A stretch of DNA of 64,000 nt, from assembly GCA_021781415.1 (NCBI GenBank), contig JAJXWW010000025.1, positions 1 through 64,000 of the forward strand. Reading direction: 5' to 3'. Within the stretch, counting starts at the first letter, position 1; every line of letters begins with the position of its first letter. The DNA comes from Planctomycetota bacterium. Lineage in GTDB: Bacteria > Planctomycetota > Planctomycetia > Gemmatales > Gemmataceae. The position numbers and the translations under genes were made by a program. The notes beneath the pieces are model-generated. The model had not been told where the DNA came from. It saw only the letters and a program-made list of their open reading frames with translations, and made no database searches. This document shows positions 33,599 to 42,634 of the stretch, one piece after another.

Positions 33599-35503
33599 AT
33601 GTCCGTCTCATCGAATCGAGTTCCCGCATCGCGCGGCGGATCGTGGCAACGGGTTCGTTCTGGGCTAGGCATCGGTTCGTTGGCGGACTGGATATTCCGT
33701 TGCCTGGCTCAGTCGTCGGCTCTCGTGGTTCTGATGCTCGTCGGGTTGCTCGTGGCTCTGCTAACGCTGCAAGCCTGGCCGGCGGTGCGCGGCGTCGGCA
33801 CGTCGATTTTTCTCGACACCGATTGGGATCCCAAGCACCATCAATTCGGCGGCTTCTCGTTCCTTTACGGCTCGGTCGTCACTTCGCTGTTGGCAATGCT
33901 CCTGGCCGTGCCGTTGGGAGTGGGGACGGCGACGTTTTTGGCCGAGGTCGCGCCGGCCTGGGTCAGGCGCGGCGGCTCCTTTCTCGTCGAGTTATTGGCG
34001 GCGATTCCCAGCGTGGTCTACGGATTCTGGGGCATTCATTTCCTCTCGCCCAACGTGCAAAAAATGTTCGACCTCATGGGCGGTCCCAACGTCGGCGGCA
34101 AAGGGTTGCTGTCGGCCGGGTTGATTCTGGCCATTATGGTCGTGCCCTATATCGCCGCCGTCTCGTTCGATGTGTGCCAAGCCGTCCCGCGCGCGCAGCG
34201 CGAGGGGGCTTTGGCCTTGGGAGCGACGCGCTGGCAAACGATCTGGGGCGTGGTCTGGCCCTATGCGCGGCCGGGCATTCTCGGAGGCTGTTTCCTCGCG
34301 CTGGGCCGAGCCGTGGGCGAAACCATGGCCGTCACCATGCTCATCGGCAATACGCCGGTCGTCGAGCCGTTGCCTTTCGGCCAAGGTTACACCATCCCCA
34401 GCCTGCTCGCCCATAAGCTGCCGTCCAGTGAAAGCCTCATGGAAGATTCCGCCCTCATCGAATTGAGTCTGCTCTTATTCCTGCTCACCATCTCGATGAA
34501 CACCTTGGCGCGACTGCTCATCTGGCGCGTGGGACGACCGGCTAGAAGACTTCGCAAACCGTCCGCCGAGGGATCGCTTTCCGTCGCCGCCGAGTCGCCG
34601 GCGCAGCGGCAACGCAACCGGCCGGGACATCGCTTCCTGACACCTTCCGTCGTCAACTATCTGATGACCGGCGTTCTCGCGCTCTGTTTGCTCCTCACCT
34701 GCATTCCGCTGTTTCTGATCCTCGGCTACATCGCCTATCGCGGCTTCGGCTCGATCGGTTGGGACTTCTTCACGAAGCTGCCGCGTCCTCAAGGAGAAGC
34801 GGGAGGCGGTTTGGCCAATGCCATCGCCGGCAGCGGTATCCTCGTCGGTCTGGCCGCCTTGCTCGCTCTGCCCGTCGGTCTGCTGTCGGCCATCTTTCTG
34901 TCCGAATATCGCACCAGTCGACTTGCTCCCGTCGTCCGCTTCTTCGGCGAGCTGCTCGGCGGCGTGCCGTCCATCGTGGTCGGCACTTCGGTATATGCCC
35001 TCGTGCGCTGGTTCATCGAATTCGGTCTATTGAGGCCGCGCGAACAATTCTCCGGTTGGGCCGGCGCGTGCGCCTTGGCGGTTATGATGATCCCCATCCT
35101 CATGCGCGCTTCGGAAGAAGCGCTTAAGCTCGTCCCGCAGGCGTTGCGCAACGGCAGCCATGCACTCGGCGCGCACTATTGGCAAACGGTGCTGCGCGTC
35201 ATCGTTCCCGCCGCGTTGCCAGCCATCATAACCGGGACGTTTCTCGCCGTCGCCCGCATCGCCGGCGAAACCGCGCCGCTGCTGATGACCGCATTCGGCA
35301 ACGACAAGTGGGCCTTTTCACCCGAGCAAAAGATGGGCTTTCTCCCCCTCTATATCTATCAATACTCCATGAGCGGTGATCCTCGGTTCGAGAGTCAAGC
35401 CTGGGCCGCCGCGCTCGTGCTGCTCGCTTTCGTCATGCTCCTGAACGTTGGCATCCGTCTGCTCACGGGCCGTCGCGCCGTCCTTGCCAGTCGAGCCGAG
35501 TAG
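33599..35503 (+). CDS. pstCA: Fused phosphate permease PstC-PstA
   Basis: 634 aa, about twice a normal Pst permease. Residues 1-305 are PstC: AIPSVVYGFWGIHFLSP, the EAA loop REGALALGATRWQTIWGVV and GRAVGETMAVTMLIG. A polar linker of about 35 residues (RLRKPSAEGSLSVAAES…) follows, then residues 345-634 are PstA: LSEYRTSRLAPVVRFFGELL, GGVPSIVVGTSVYALV, and an EAA loop RNGSHALGAHYWQTVLRVI with ARIAGETAPLLMTAF. Both halves keep the loop that contacts the PstB ATPase. The start at 33599 avoids overlap with pstS. No pstB follows. Confidence 0.92.
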   Translation: MSVSSNRVPASRGGSWQRVRSGLGIGSLADWIFRCLAQSSALVVLMLVGLLVALLTLQAWPAVRGVGTSIFLDTDWDPKHHQFGGFSFLYGSVVTSLLAMLLAVPLGVGTATFLAEVAPAWVRRGGSFLVELLAAIPSVVYGFWGIHFLSPNVQKMFDLMGGPNVGGKGLLSAGLILAIMVVPYIAAVSFDVCQAVPRAQREGALALGATRWQTIWGVVWPYARPGILGGCFLALGRAVGETMAVTMLIGNTPVVEPLPFGQGYTIPSLLAHKLPSSESLMEDSALIELSLLLFLLTISMNTLARLLIWRVGRPARRLRKPSAEGSLSVAAESPAQRQRNRPGHRFLTPSVVNYLMTGVLALCLLLTCIPLFLILGYIAYRGFGSIGWDFFTKLPRPQGEAGGGLANAIAGSGILVGLAALLALPVGLLSAIFLSEYRTSRLAPVVRFFGELLGGVPSIVVGTSVYALVRWFIEFGLLRPREQFSGWAGACALAVMMIPILMRASEEALKLVPQALRNGSHALGAHYWQTVLRVIVPAALPAIITGTFLAVARIAGETAPLLMTAFGNDKWAFSPEQKMGFLPLYIYQYSMSGDPRFESQAWAAALVLLAFVMLLNVGIRLLTGRRAVLASRAE

Positions 35504-35581
35504 GATAACTCGATGCGTCCCGGCTGCCCCGACTCTCGGGGTTGCGGCCGACCACGATGGTATCATTCCAACAATCCCGAT

Positions 35582-36970
35582 ATGTTCCGACACTTATTCT
35601 CCACTTTTGTTCTTGCCTATCTCTCGATTCTGGCGGGGTTGGCGATGGTTGTGGGGTGGATGCTGCGCGACGACGAGGCGCAGCTGCGGGTCTTGTCGGC
35701 GATAGCGTTGGCGGCGGGGATCGGCGGCGGCGTCCTCGTACTCTTGAGCGCGCGGCTGACGGGGAGGTGGAAGCGAACGCTCGGCAAGCTATGTGCCGCC
35801 ACCGACAAGCTGGGCGAAGGCAACGCCGGACAGCGTGTGTTCGGCGAAGGACGAGACGAAATCGCCGAGGGCGTGTCGGCCTTTAATCGCATGAGCGAAC
35901 GCCTCGATGCTCGAATCGCGAGGCTGGAAGAAGATCGCCAACAGCTGCGAACGATTCTCAGCGGCATGGTCGAGGGCGTCGTCGCGCTCGACGCCGATCA
36001 GCGCATCCTCTACGCCAACGAGCGTGCCACGCAACTACTCGGCTTGCCCTGGCAAGCGCCCGTTGGCCGACGTCTGTGGGAGGTCGTGCGCCAGCGCCCG
36101 CTTCTGGACGTGGTGCAGCGAGCGCTCGATAACTCCGAACCGCAGCGCGAAGAATTGGGATGGAGCGGCTCGCAGGTGCGCAGCCTCACCGTTCATGCGG
36201 CCCGTCTGCCCGGCTTGCCGCCGCGCGGCGCAGTCCTCGTGCTGCACGATAACACCGAGCTACGCCGTCTGGAACGACTGCGGCAAGAGTTCGTCGCCAA
36301 TGTCTCCCACGAATTGAAGACGCCGCTTTCGGTCATCAAGGTGTGCATCGAAACGCTGCTCGACGGGGCGATGGACGATCCGCACCATCGCCGTCAGTTT
36401 CTCGAACAACTCGACAGTCAGAGCAACCGCCTGCACGCACTCATTCTCGATTTGCTCAGCCTTGCGCGAATCGAATCGGGAAACGAGTTATTCGACTTCA
36501 AAGCCGTGCCAATCGGTGAACTCGTCGAGTCGTGTTTGGAACGCCACCGTCCGCGTGCCGAAGCGAAAGAACAAGTTGTCGAGATCGTGCCTCCGCCGGA
36601 CGACGAAACCCTGGCCGTTTGGGCCGACGAAGAAGCGCTGGAACAAATCCTCGATAATCTGTTGGACAACGCCGTCAAGTACACGCCGGAGAGCGGCCGG
36701 GTGTCGATCCGTTGGCGGCGCGAGGGCGGACAACTGTGTCTGGAAGTGGCCGACACGGGTATCGGCATTCCGGAGTCCGACTTACCTCGAATCTTCGAGC
36801 GATTCTATCGCGTGGACAAAGCGCGTTCGCGCGAGATGGGCGGTACGGGCCTGGGACTATCCATCGTCAAGCATCTGTCGCAAGCAATGCAAGGCAGCGT
36901 TCGCGCCGATAGTCGCGCCGGCCACGGCACCACCTTCACCGTGTCCCTCCCCCTCGCCGAGTCACCGTAG
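35582..36970 (+). CDS. phoR: PhoR-like sensor histidine kinase
   Basis: 462 aa. Two transmembrane helices lie in residues 5-57. A HAMP-like region (KLGEGNAGQRVF) and a PAS domain (ILSGMVEGVVALDADQRILY) follow, then HisKA with the phosphorylated histidine in EFVANVSHELKTPLS (H243), and HATPase with DNLLDNAVKYTPESG, VADTGIGIPESDLPRIFERFY and GGTGLGLSIVKHL. This is the PhoR/PhoQ-type layout. It lies 78 bp downstream of pstCA on the same strand, so it likely senses the phosphate transporter. The response regulator is not adjacent. The start is the ATG at 35582. Confidence 0.85.
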   Translation: MFRHLFSTFVLAYLSILAGLAMVVGWMLRDDEAQLRVLSAIALAAGIGGGVLVLLSARLTGRWKRTLGKLCAATDKLGEGNAGQRVFGEGRDEIAEGVSAFNRMSERLDARIARLEEDRQQLRTILSGMVEGVVALDADQRILYANERATQLLGLPWQAPVGRRLWEVVRQRPLLDVVQRALDNSEPQREELGWSGSQVRSLTVHAARLPGLPPRGAVLVLHDNTELRRLERLRQEFVANVSHELKTPLSVIKVCIETLLDGAMDDPHHRRQFLEQLDSQSNRLHALILDLLSLARIESGNELFDFKAVPIGELVESCLERHRPRAEAKEQVVEIVPPPDDETLAVWADEEALEQILDNLLDNAVKYTPESGRVSIRWRREGGQLCLEVADTGIGIPESDLPRIFERFYRVDKARSREMGGTGLGLSIVKHLSQAMQGSVRADSRAGHGTTFTVSLPLAESP

Positions 36971-37348
36971 TTCTACCGTCCCCGCCGAGGCTATGAGACC
37001 GCGGGCGAACGCACGGCAAGCCACGTTGGCTGAAGCACGATGAGGAGCATCGGGCCAGAGGGAAGACCACGCCGCCCTCTCGATGAGGAACGGTTGTTCT
37101 TGCCTCGCCGGACGATCGCAAGAAGCGGTCCCATGCGTCGAGGTTCGTCCCACCCTGTCGCACGGAGACCGCTCCCGCCCGTCCCCCGAAGTGCCGATCC
37201 TCTCAGTCCCGTCGCGCCTTGCTACTCCAAAATTCTCAGGAATTCGAGAAACCAGGCTCCAGTAAGAGGAAAACCATACAGCGATTAATTGGTAATGCCT
37301 GCGTCCGCCATTCGATCCGGCACACTCTTCTATCTCACGCTGTCCCCT
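36971..37348. other. Gene-free region after phoR
   Basis: No gene, clear terminator or repeat was recognised. The left part is GC-rich like the neighbours, and from about 37290 the sequence becomes AT-rich, marking the start of the region with the small Cys-rich protein. Confidence 0.4.
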
Positions 37349-37597
37349 TTAGCTCTTTCTTAACCATGAATCCATAATCGATTTGTTGTATTGAAAACAA
37401 TTCATGCAAAATGCGATACTTGTATCCTCGAAGTACTTCACGACGCATTTATCGCCTTGATGAATATATGCAGAACAACAGAAACAAGTAGTTTCTCCAT
37501 TATCATCGTGCAATGATTGCCAAGAATCGGTGATTTCAAAAGGAAGGTACGAGGGATAGCTGTTTATCAGATCAATCTTGTAATCGGTTAACTTCAT
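37349..37597 (-). CDS. Small Cys-rich, probably zinc-binding protein
   Basis: 82 aa. Four cysteines (CFCC and CMNC, with a fifth in KCVV) lie about 30 residues apart, in a form that could bind zinc: ETTCFCCSAYIHQGDKC, then IAFCMNCFQYN. Base and codon use is clearly AT-rich (ata, aat and tta codons), unlike the GC-rich genes around it, so it was probably acquired. Inverted repeats at 37616-37634 and 37698-37716 lie just upstream. No good ribosome site is seen before the ATG. The protein is not recognised. Confidence 0.5.
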   Translation of the reverse strand: MKLTDYKIDLINSYPSYLPFEITDSWQSLHDDNGETTCFCCSAYIHQGDKCVVKYFEDTSIAFCMNCFQYNKSIMDSWLRKS

Positions 37598-37615
37598 ATT
37601 TCAACACGCTATATT

Positions 37616-37716
37616 TTACCCTGGCATGTAAGCTACTCAATAAATGCTGTAGCCAACATCTCAGAAGCCAGCCGATTTGGAGCCTCAATTTGTGCGAAGC
37701 TTACATGCCAGGGTAA
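37616..37716. repeat. MITE-like pair of 19-bp inverted repeats
   Basis: TTACCCTGGCATGTAAGCT (37616-37634) and its exact complement (37698-37716) surround 63 bp without genes. The whole unit is about 100 bp. A similar-sized unit with other arms lies at 43573-43672. Confidence 0.75.
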
Positions 37717-37759
37717 TAAGATCGACAAGAAATTTGGACAAAGATCCCGCTGTGAAGGT

Positions 37760-38332
37760 TCATTGCTCCATTACCGTTGCCCAATCCTGCCCCTTGGCGA
37801 AATCTTGAGCCGTGATCTCCACGTTGATGAGCCATACTTCCTCGCTCCCCGGAAAACGTTGGATCAAACGCTGGCGCGCCGCTTCCGCTTCTTCGGGGGT
37901 GGAAAAGTACAAATGCACTCTCGATGGGTCAAAAAGTAGCGAGCCGCCTTCTTCCAGCAGCGCTTGCTGGATCTGATCTTCCGTCAGTGGGTCGTCCTTA
38001 CGCCTGGCGGGGATGATTTGGGCGGGCAGCATTCCCGCCGCATGGGCCTCCGGCACCGTGAGACCGCTGGCGAGCGCGATGCGATCCCGCGATTCCTCCC
38101 CCTCGGCCAGTTCGTAGGCACGCAGAATCGTGGCGGTGCGCTCTTGTAAGGGAAGGTTTTGCCACCCATCCCAAATGACGGTAACTCGCGCCTTGCCCGT
38201 GCGAAAGAGACGTTCGTAAATCACAGGCTGGCCGAACTCACGAGAGCCTTTCAATTCCGCCGCCAGCTTGTCCGCCAAATCCTTCCTGACACTGCCCGTT
38301 GGTATGTCAGGACCGCTTCGTTTGCGGGGCAT
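37760..38332 (-). CDS. Hypothetical protein paired with the HEPN-like gene
   Basis: 190 aa from the ATG at 38332, which has GAGGG upstream. The N-terminus is basic (MPRKRSGPDIPTGSVRKDL). The middle has VTVIWDGWQNLPLQERTATI. The C-terminus has a ferredoxin-like strand pattern (VHLYFSTPEEAEAARQRLI, EEVWLINVEITAQDF). Its start is 11 bp after the stop of the next gene upstream, so the two are co-transcribed. It is not a family I recognise. As partner of a HEPN-like protein it might be an antitoxin or a regulator; this is inference. Confidence 0.55.
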   Translation of the reverse strand: MPRKRSGPDIPTGSVRKDLADKLAAELKGSREFGQPVIYERLFRTGKARVTVIWDGWQNLPLQERTATILRAYELAEGEESRDRIALASGLTVPEAHAAGMLPAQIIPARRKDDPLTEDQIQQALLEEGGSLLFDPSRVHLYFSTPEEAEAARQRLIQRFPGSEEVWLINVEITAQDFAKGQDWATVMEQ

Positions 38333-38342
38333 GATCCGACCC

Positions 38343-38855
38343 TCATAAGTTTTCGGAGTTGACCAGCAACCATTCAGTCGCTTCACGCACTTGGTTCACT
38401 TCATACCAATATGCTTGATTCTTATGATAACGCAGCGACTCACTCCAAAGTTGACCAATCCTTTGACCGCACGCTTGCACTTCCCGACCGAAAAGAGGAG
38501 GATAAGCCGCTCCCGGGGTGGCGGCATGCTCGGCAATGAGCAGCTCCGACCAAGCCCGCACGTTATGCCCCTGCCCCGGTTTCGGCCAAGCGATTTTCAT
38601 CAACTTGCCGGCTTCTATGGCGGGCAAAATGTCACCGCGCCAGGTGAGTGCGGCAGACTCCGCTCGCCCGATTAGTGAGAAGTAGGCCGCCTTCAGGATC
38701 ATTTCCGCGGTATACCCCCAAAGGTAGATCGCTCCCGTGCGAAATCCTGCCGCGGCCAGGGCCATGCCTTCGTTCAATCGCCATCGAGCAGAAGCCTGAA
38801 ACTCGCGGATGCTTTCCGGCTGCCAACGAGCGGATAGCCTTTTCGGCATGTGCAT
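38343..38855 (-). CDS. HEPN-like helical protein
   Basis: 170 aa, mostly helical. The stretch NEGMALAAAGFRTGAIYLWG, then YTAEMILKAAYFSLIG, resembles the first HEPN helices, where a hydrophobic AAEMILKA segment is typical of HEPN/MNT proteins. The usual R-x4-6-H catalytic motif was not found in the expected place, though GQGHNVRAWSELL holds histidine and arginine residues. Two ATGs, six bases apart, open the frame. With the gene that follows it forms a compact pair. HEPN proteins are often RNases or toxins, but no activity can be claimed here. Confidence 0.5.
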   Translation of the reverse strand: MHMPKRLSARWQPESIREFQASARWRLNEGMALAAAGFRTGAIYLWGYTAEMILKAAYFSLIGRAESAALTWRGDILPAIEAGKLMKIAWPKPGQGHNVRAWSELLIAEHAATPGAAYPPLFGREVQACGQRIGQLWSESLRYHKNQAYWYEVNQVREATEWLLVNSENL

Positions 38856-38982
38856 ACCCCCCCAGCAATTCTATCGAATCGGCCTATTCCACTCTTTCCT
38901 TGTTAAAGCGATTCTTTTTGTATCAGGATCGCCATTATCCGAGTTTAGTTTCCGGGATGCGTCAAATCACCCCAGTCTTCGC

Positions 38983-39846
38983 TCACACCCTTACCGCTTG
39001 GCGCTCTTTGCTCGGCACGCCGTTGGATTGGGCCGATGCCGCCGGTTCTTGCCAGCGCGCGCACTGACGGAAGAAGGACAGGGGGTTGTCGTAAACCATC
39101 TTGCGGATCACGTCTTCGCCGTGGCCGCGGCGGCGCATGGCGAGGATGAACTCCGGCACGGCCAGGGGGTCCGACTTGCCCCAGTCGCCGGCCGAGTTGA
39201 CCATGATCCGCTCCGTGCCCACCATCTCGATAATATCCACGGCCCGTTCCGGCGTGCATTTCGTCGTCGGATATAGCGTCATGCCGCACCAGAATCCGCC
39301 GTCCAGCGCCAGACGCACCGTATGCTCCTCGACGTGATCGACGCACACCCGCGCCGGATCGACGCGGCGATCGCCCTTGAGCATATCGAGAATCATCCGC
39401 GTGCCCTTGTATTTGTCCTCCAGGTGCGGCGTGTGGATGAGGATCAATTCGTTGGTCTTCATCGCCAGGTCAACGTGTTCCTGAAAGATGGTGGCTTCAT
39501 TGCGCGTGTTCTTGTTCAAGCCGATTTCGCCGATGCCCAGCACATTGGGCCGTTGGAGATATTCGGGAATCAGCGCGATGACCTCGCGCGACAGCGACAC
39601 ATTCTCGGCCTCCTTGGCGTTGATGCACAACCAGCTGTAGTGGCGAATGCCGAACTGCGCGGCCCGTTTCGGTTCGACCTCGACGAGATGGCGAAAGTAA
39701 TCGCGGAACCCCTCCGCCGAGCCGCGATCGAACCCAGCCCAAAAGGCCGGCTCCGACACGGCAACGCAGCCGCACTGCGCCATGCGATGGTAATCGTCGG
39801 TGACGCGCGAAATCATGTGGATATGGGGGTCGATGTAGAAGGACAC
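38983..39846 (-). CDS. TatD-family metal-dependent hydrolase
   Basis: 287 aa. The metal-binding HxH is in [21 protein letters not shown] in [12 protein letters not shown] is the next ligand, followed by [18 protein letters not shown] and [15 protein letters not shown]. The aspartate near the end is in [15 protein letters not shown]. These fit a TIM-barrel hydrolase of the TatD type; the wording of the N-terminus recalls the hydrolase of the eboA-type gene clusters, but no other such gene is nearby. The GTG at 39846 is preferred because GAGG lies nine bases before it; a GTG eight codons upstream is possible. Confidence 0.75.
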   Translation of the reverse strand: MSFYIDPHIHMISRVTDDYHRMAQCGCVAVSEPAFWAGFDRGSAEGFRDYFRHLVEVEPKRAAQFGIRHYSWLCINAKEAENVSLSREVIALIPEYLQRPNVLGIGEIGLNKNTRNEATIFQEHVDLAMKTNELILIHTPHLEDKYKGTRMILDMLKGDRRVDPARVCVDHVEEHTVRLALDGGFWCGMTLYPTTKCTPERAVDIIEMVGTERIMVNSAGDWGKSDPLAVPEFILAMRRRGHGEDVIRKMVYDNPLSFFRQCARWQEPAASAQSNGVPSKERQAVRV

Positions 39847-40051
39847 GGCTTCAACCTCTTTCTTTTCCACCGCTTATGTCATGGCCAATGCCAAAAAAAT
39901 GCCGAATAGCCCAGTTCCTGTAGTCCATATTATATCAGCTTCGGGGCCATGCAGCACTGGCTCCCCTTGCGCCCCTACCAGGTTTGATGCCTGTGCGAAT
40001 CGGAGAGTAGCGGTCCATTCCTCCGCGCGCAAGCAGTCGCTTTGGCGCATG

Positions 40052-40079
40052 AAAAACCCCGGCCTCGTGCCGGGATGAT
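40052..40079 (-). terminator. Rho-independent terminator of the TIR-like cassette
   Basis: On the minus strand CCCGGC-ACGAG-GCCGGG is followed by GTTTTT. It lies about 35 bp past the stop of the last gene in the three-gene cassette, so it likely ends that transcript. Confidence 0.7.
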
Positions 40080-40111
40080 GCGAGTACCGCGTTAGCGTTT
40101 TCTTGGAGCCG

Positions 40112-40909
40112 TTACTGGACGATTCCGAGGTGTCTCGCCACCGAGCGTCCAAGGTAGGTCCAGTGATAGGCGTACTGGCCGGTGCAAGTGGTCGGGTTGT
40201 AGTTCACGTCACAGCGCAGGAGTCGGAGTTCGAGCATCCTCGCCAGCGCGTGCAGCATCGCCTGCGAAGTCAACACTTGTCCTATCGTGGTGATCACCGG
40301 CCCCGGAAACGAGTCCCGCTGGCCGAAGGTGACCATGACCTCCAGGCAGTGCTGGTCGAGCACCGAAAGCGCGGCCTTCACCGCCTCGTGCTCGCACCTC
40401 AGGCGGGCCTTCACCGCCTCCTCGATCACTTTGCTGAGTCTCTCCTTCTCCTTCTTGCGATGATCGCGGTCGGCATCGGGAGGCACGCAGTAGCCGATGG
40501 GGTTGCACCGGTGCTTAATGTCGAAAACCTGCTCGGCCGGGTCCCCGTAGGCCGTGTTCATGACGAGAATGACCCGTTCCCAGCCGATCGCCTTTCCCGC
40601 GTAGCCCATCTCGATCGCCACGTTCATGTTGGGCAGCTTCTTCTCGCGGCCGTCGAAGGATGTCGAAGAGCCGACGAAGGTCACGTCGCCGATGAACATC
40701 CCGGCCCGTTCGATCTTGGAGAAGATCGAGGCGGCGACCTCGGGCGTGCCGGAGAGGTCTTTCGTGTCGTGGTCGAGGCGCGGCGACTCCTCCACTTCGT
40801 TGTCCCGGCTGATGCGCTTCACGGCCTCCTTCGCGGCATCGCGGATCAGGTGCTTGTTGTCGTCGAGCGGGCTGTCGCTCTGCCAGGCATAAAACAGTGA
40901 GAAATCCAT
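40112..40909 (-). CDS. TIR-like predicted NAD-binding effector
   Basis: 265 aa. It begins with a beta strand FSLFYAWQSDSPLDDN. A region DHDTKDLSGTPEVAASIFSK, then IERAGMFIGDVTFV, follows, then LPNMNVAIEMGYAGKAIGWE. The pattern P-N-x-N-V-x-x-E-x-G-Y is the strand-loop with the catalytic glutamate in TIR-like proteins such as Cap12 of CBASS. The opening strand with Y-A-W-Q-S-D recurs in TIR-like proteins of defence islands. The last 110 residues are a helical domain of unknown role. It is the third gene of a three-gene cassette, with a terminator after it. NAD cleavage is a prediction; a SLOG or nucleotidyl-binding fold is possible. Confidence 0.6.
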   Translation of the reverse strand: MDFSLFYAWQSDSPLDDNKHLIRDAAKEAVKRISRDNEVEESPRLDHDTKDLSGTPEVAASIFSKIERAGMFIGDVTFVGSSTSFDGREKKLPNMNVAIEMGYAGKAIGWERVILVMNTAYGDPAEQVFDIKHRCNPIGYCVPPDADRDHRKKEKERLSKVIEEAVKARLRCEHEAVKAALSVLDQHCLEVMVTFGQRDSFPGPVITTIGQVLTSQAMLHALARMLELRLLRCDVNYNPTTCTGQYAYHWTYLGRSVARHLGIVQ

Positions 40910-40954
40910 AGACGCCTCGATCAGTGCCCCATGCGCGGACCGGGGCGGCTATCA

Positions 40955-41632
40955 TCAGGGGGTGGCCGAGTTGTTCTTCGATGCTTCCCAGGCACGTTTG
41001 AGCGACTGCCATTCCTCCGGGTAATCGGCATCGCTGAGAATGCCGTCTTGCCAGAGATACCGGAAGAGCATGACGGCGGCGCGCTTGATCGGCATGATCT
41101 TGAAATGTATCGTTGGCCACAGGTAGTTCCAGCGGGGCGACTTGGCGAACATCTCGACCGCCTTCCGGTGGTCCGGGTCTTCGTGAAAGATCATCCCGTT
41201 CGTGACCATGTCCAGCAGCTCGCCGGTCGCGAACGTCACTTCCTGGCCGTCGATCGTCCCCCCGACCTGCATACCCGTCCAGCTCCCGTTCAGCATGGCC
41301 ATCACCTGCTTCCGGTCAGTACCGAGGCGCTGGCGCAGGGCATCGCTCGCGTAGCGCCCCATGAGGTTGTAGATCTTCGAGAGATACGTCGGCTCGTTGA
41401 CGGCGATGCCGACCTTGCGGAAGATGGTCATGAACGACCGGAAGTCGTCCCAGTCGTAGTCGGGGGCCGTGGTCGTCGCCTCGCCGTCGTCATCTACCCT
41501 GCAAGCTACAGTGTGGTCCTGCTCCCGGTAGCGCCGAACAAAGCGGCACTGATCCATCTCGTAGACGAGCCGGACGAAATCGCGGAACAGCCCGCGATGC
41601 TCAGGCGTCAGTTCGGGGCGAAGGGTCGCCAT
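40955..41632 (-). CDS. Hypothetical protein, middle gene of the TIR-like cassette
   Basis: 225 aa, not recognised. It is largely helical and acidic, with motifs EHRGLFRDFVRLVYEMDQCR, DYDWDDFRSFMTIFRK and VFNLMGRYASDAL-like segments, and no enzyme signature or membrane segment. It begins 22 bp after the first gene of the cassette and ends 45 bp before the TIR-like gene, so the three are one transcription unit. Codons are GC-rich (ctg, gag, aag and cgc common), unlike the neighbours, which suggests common origin of the cassette by transfer. Confidence 0.6.
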   Translation of the reverse strand: MATLRPELTPEHRGLFRDFVRLVYEMDQCRFVRRYREQDHTVACRVDDDGEATTTAPDYDWDDFRSFMTIFRKVGIAVNEPTYLSKIYNLMGRYASDALRQRLGTDRKQVMAMLNGSWTGMQVGGTIDGQEVTFATGELLDMVTNGMIFHEDPDHRKAVEMFAKSPRWNYLWPTIHFKIMPIKRAAVMLFRYLWQDGILSDADYPEEWQSLKRAWEASKNNSATP

Positions 41633-41654
41633 TGATCGTCACCTTCGTTATCGT

Positions 41655-42362
41655 TCACCGATCTTTGTCGGTCGAGGGCCGCACCGAGCCCAGGGGCGGG
41701 TGGATGGAAATGCTGAACCTGTCCGCGCCCTTGGCCAAGGCGATCATCGCGTCGATGCCGGTCACGAACTTCGCCATCACCTCGCGCAACCGGCCCCAGA
41801 TGAAGTGCCCGTTGATGGTGATTTGCCCGCTGTTGATGACGCCAGCGATGCCAGGAGGGCGCGCGGTGGAGGTACGCAAGGAAAGGTCTTGCACCGAGCC
41901 GCTGACCGGCCCTACCGCAGCCGTCGGCCAGGTTGGCACCTGCCCCCAATCGAGGAGAATGTGGTAATCGGGCCGCTCGGCCGCGTTCAGATTCTCGTTC
42001 TCATGCACCATGCAGCGGATTGCGTAGACCAGGCCGGAGAAGGAGTAGTCGCGCGCCTGTCCGATCCGTGTGTCCAACAGGGTTACCTGAAGACCACCGC
42101 GACCAGGTGCCGGGACTTCAAGGTCGATGAATTCGGTAAACCTCGCCTTGTTCTGCGTGCTGGACGTGTCCTCGCCCCGGAGCGACCGGCGCAGCGTCTT
42201 GGCCGTGTCGATGGCCTTGCACATCGGCTCCATGCAGTCCTCGGGCCTACCGTCCTGGTAAAGCACGTCGCTGTCGCGGAACGCCTTCTTCACGTTATCC
42301 AGCAACCGCTCTTCCTGGGCCGTCAAGCGTCCGAACCGCTCCTGCGGAATACCCGAAAACAT
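41655..42362 (-). CDS. Hypothetical protein, first gene of the TIR-like cassette
   Basis: 235 aa, from the ATG at 42362. Residues 20-60 are helical (ERLLDNVKKAFRDSDVLYQD). The most conserved-looking part is LVYAIRCMVHENENLNAAE followed by RPDYHILLDWG, around residues 125-155. R-x3-H here resembles, but does not equal, the HEPN R-x4-6-H motif. RGGLQVTLLDTRIGQA lies before it. The last 80 residues look like a beta-rich sandwich with hydrophilic loops. A sensor or HEPN-like partner for the TIR-like protein is one guess; nothing firm is known. Confidence 0.55.
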   Translation of the reverse strand: MFSGIPQERFGRLTAQEERLLDNVKKAFRDSDVLYQDGRPEDCMEPMCKAIDTAKTLRRSLRGEDTSSTQNKARFTEFIDLEVPAPGRGGLQVTLLDTRIGQARDYSFSGLVYAIRCMVHENENLNAAERPDYHILLDWGQVPTWPTAAVGPVSGSVQDLSLRTSTARPPGIAGVINSGQITINGHFIWGRLREVMAKFVTGIDAMIALAKGADRFSISIHPPLGSVRPSTDKDR

Positions 42363-42634
42363 GGGCAACCTCTTCTTTGGCCTTGGCGCAGGCCATCCCA
42401 CGGTGGCTGGCCTCCGCGCACAGTGAAACGGACCTTTCCTCATTATAGTCACAGCACAAGTTCAGGTGGTTCGCGCACTTCCGATCGGGCGCTGGCCGCT
42501 GCCCTGATGCGGATTGTGGACGGACCGGCGAGTCCGTGCCGGTGCCGGAAACAGTGGAAATCAGGCAAAAAATGGACGCTATAGGCAATCGCCGGGAAAT
42601 CGTGATTATCCGTAAGCCTTAAACCGCAAGGAGT
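42363..42634. other. Gene-free region upstream of the TIR-like cassette
   Basis: No gene is visible. The 9-bp inverted repeats GGGAAATCG (42594-42602) and CGATTTCCC (42640-42648) lie across its right edge. The promoter of the minus-strand cassette should be here. Confidence 0.4.

Noticed and set aside
36936..37288. Small open frames after phoR
   Set aside because: Arg/Pro/Ser-rich on both strands with no ribosome site and no family pattern; taken as intergenic.
39871..40111. Possible small gene between the TatD gene and the cassette
   Set aside because: The open frame crosses the terminator at 40052-40079 and overlaps the cassette end; no support.
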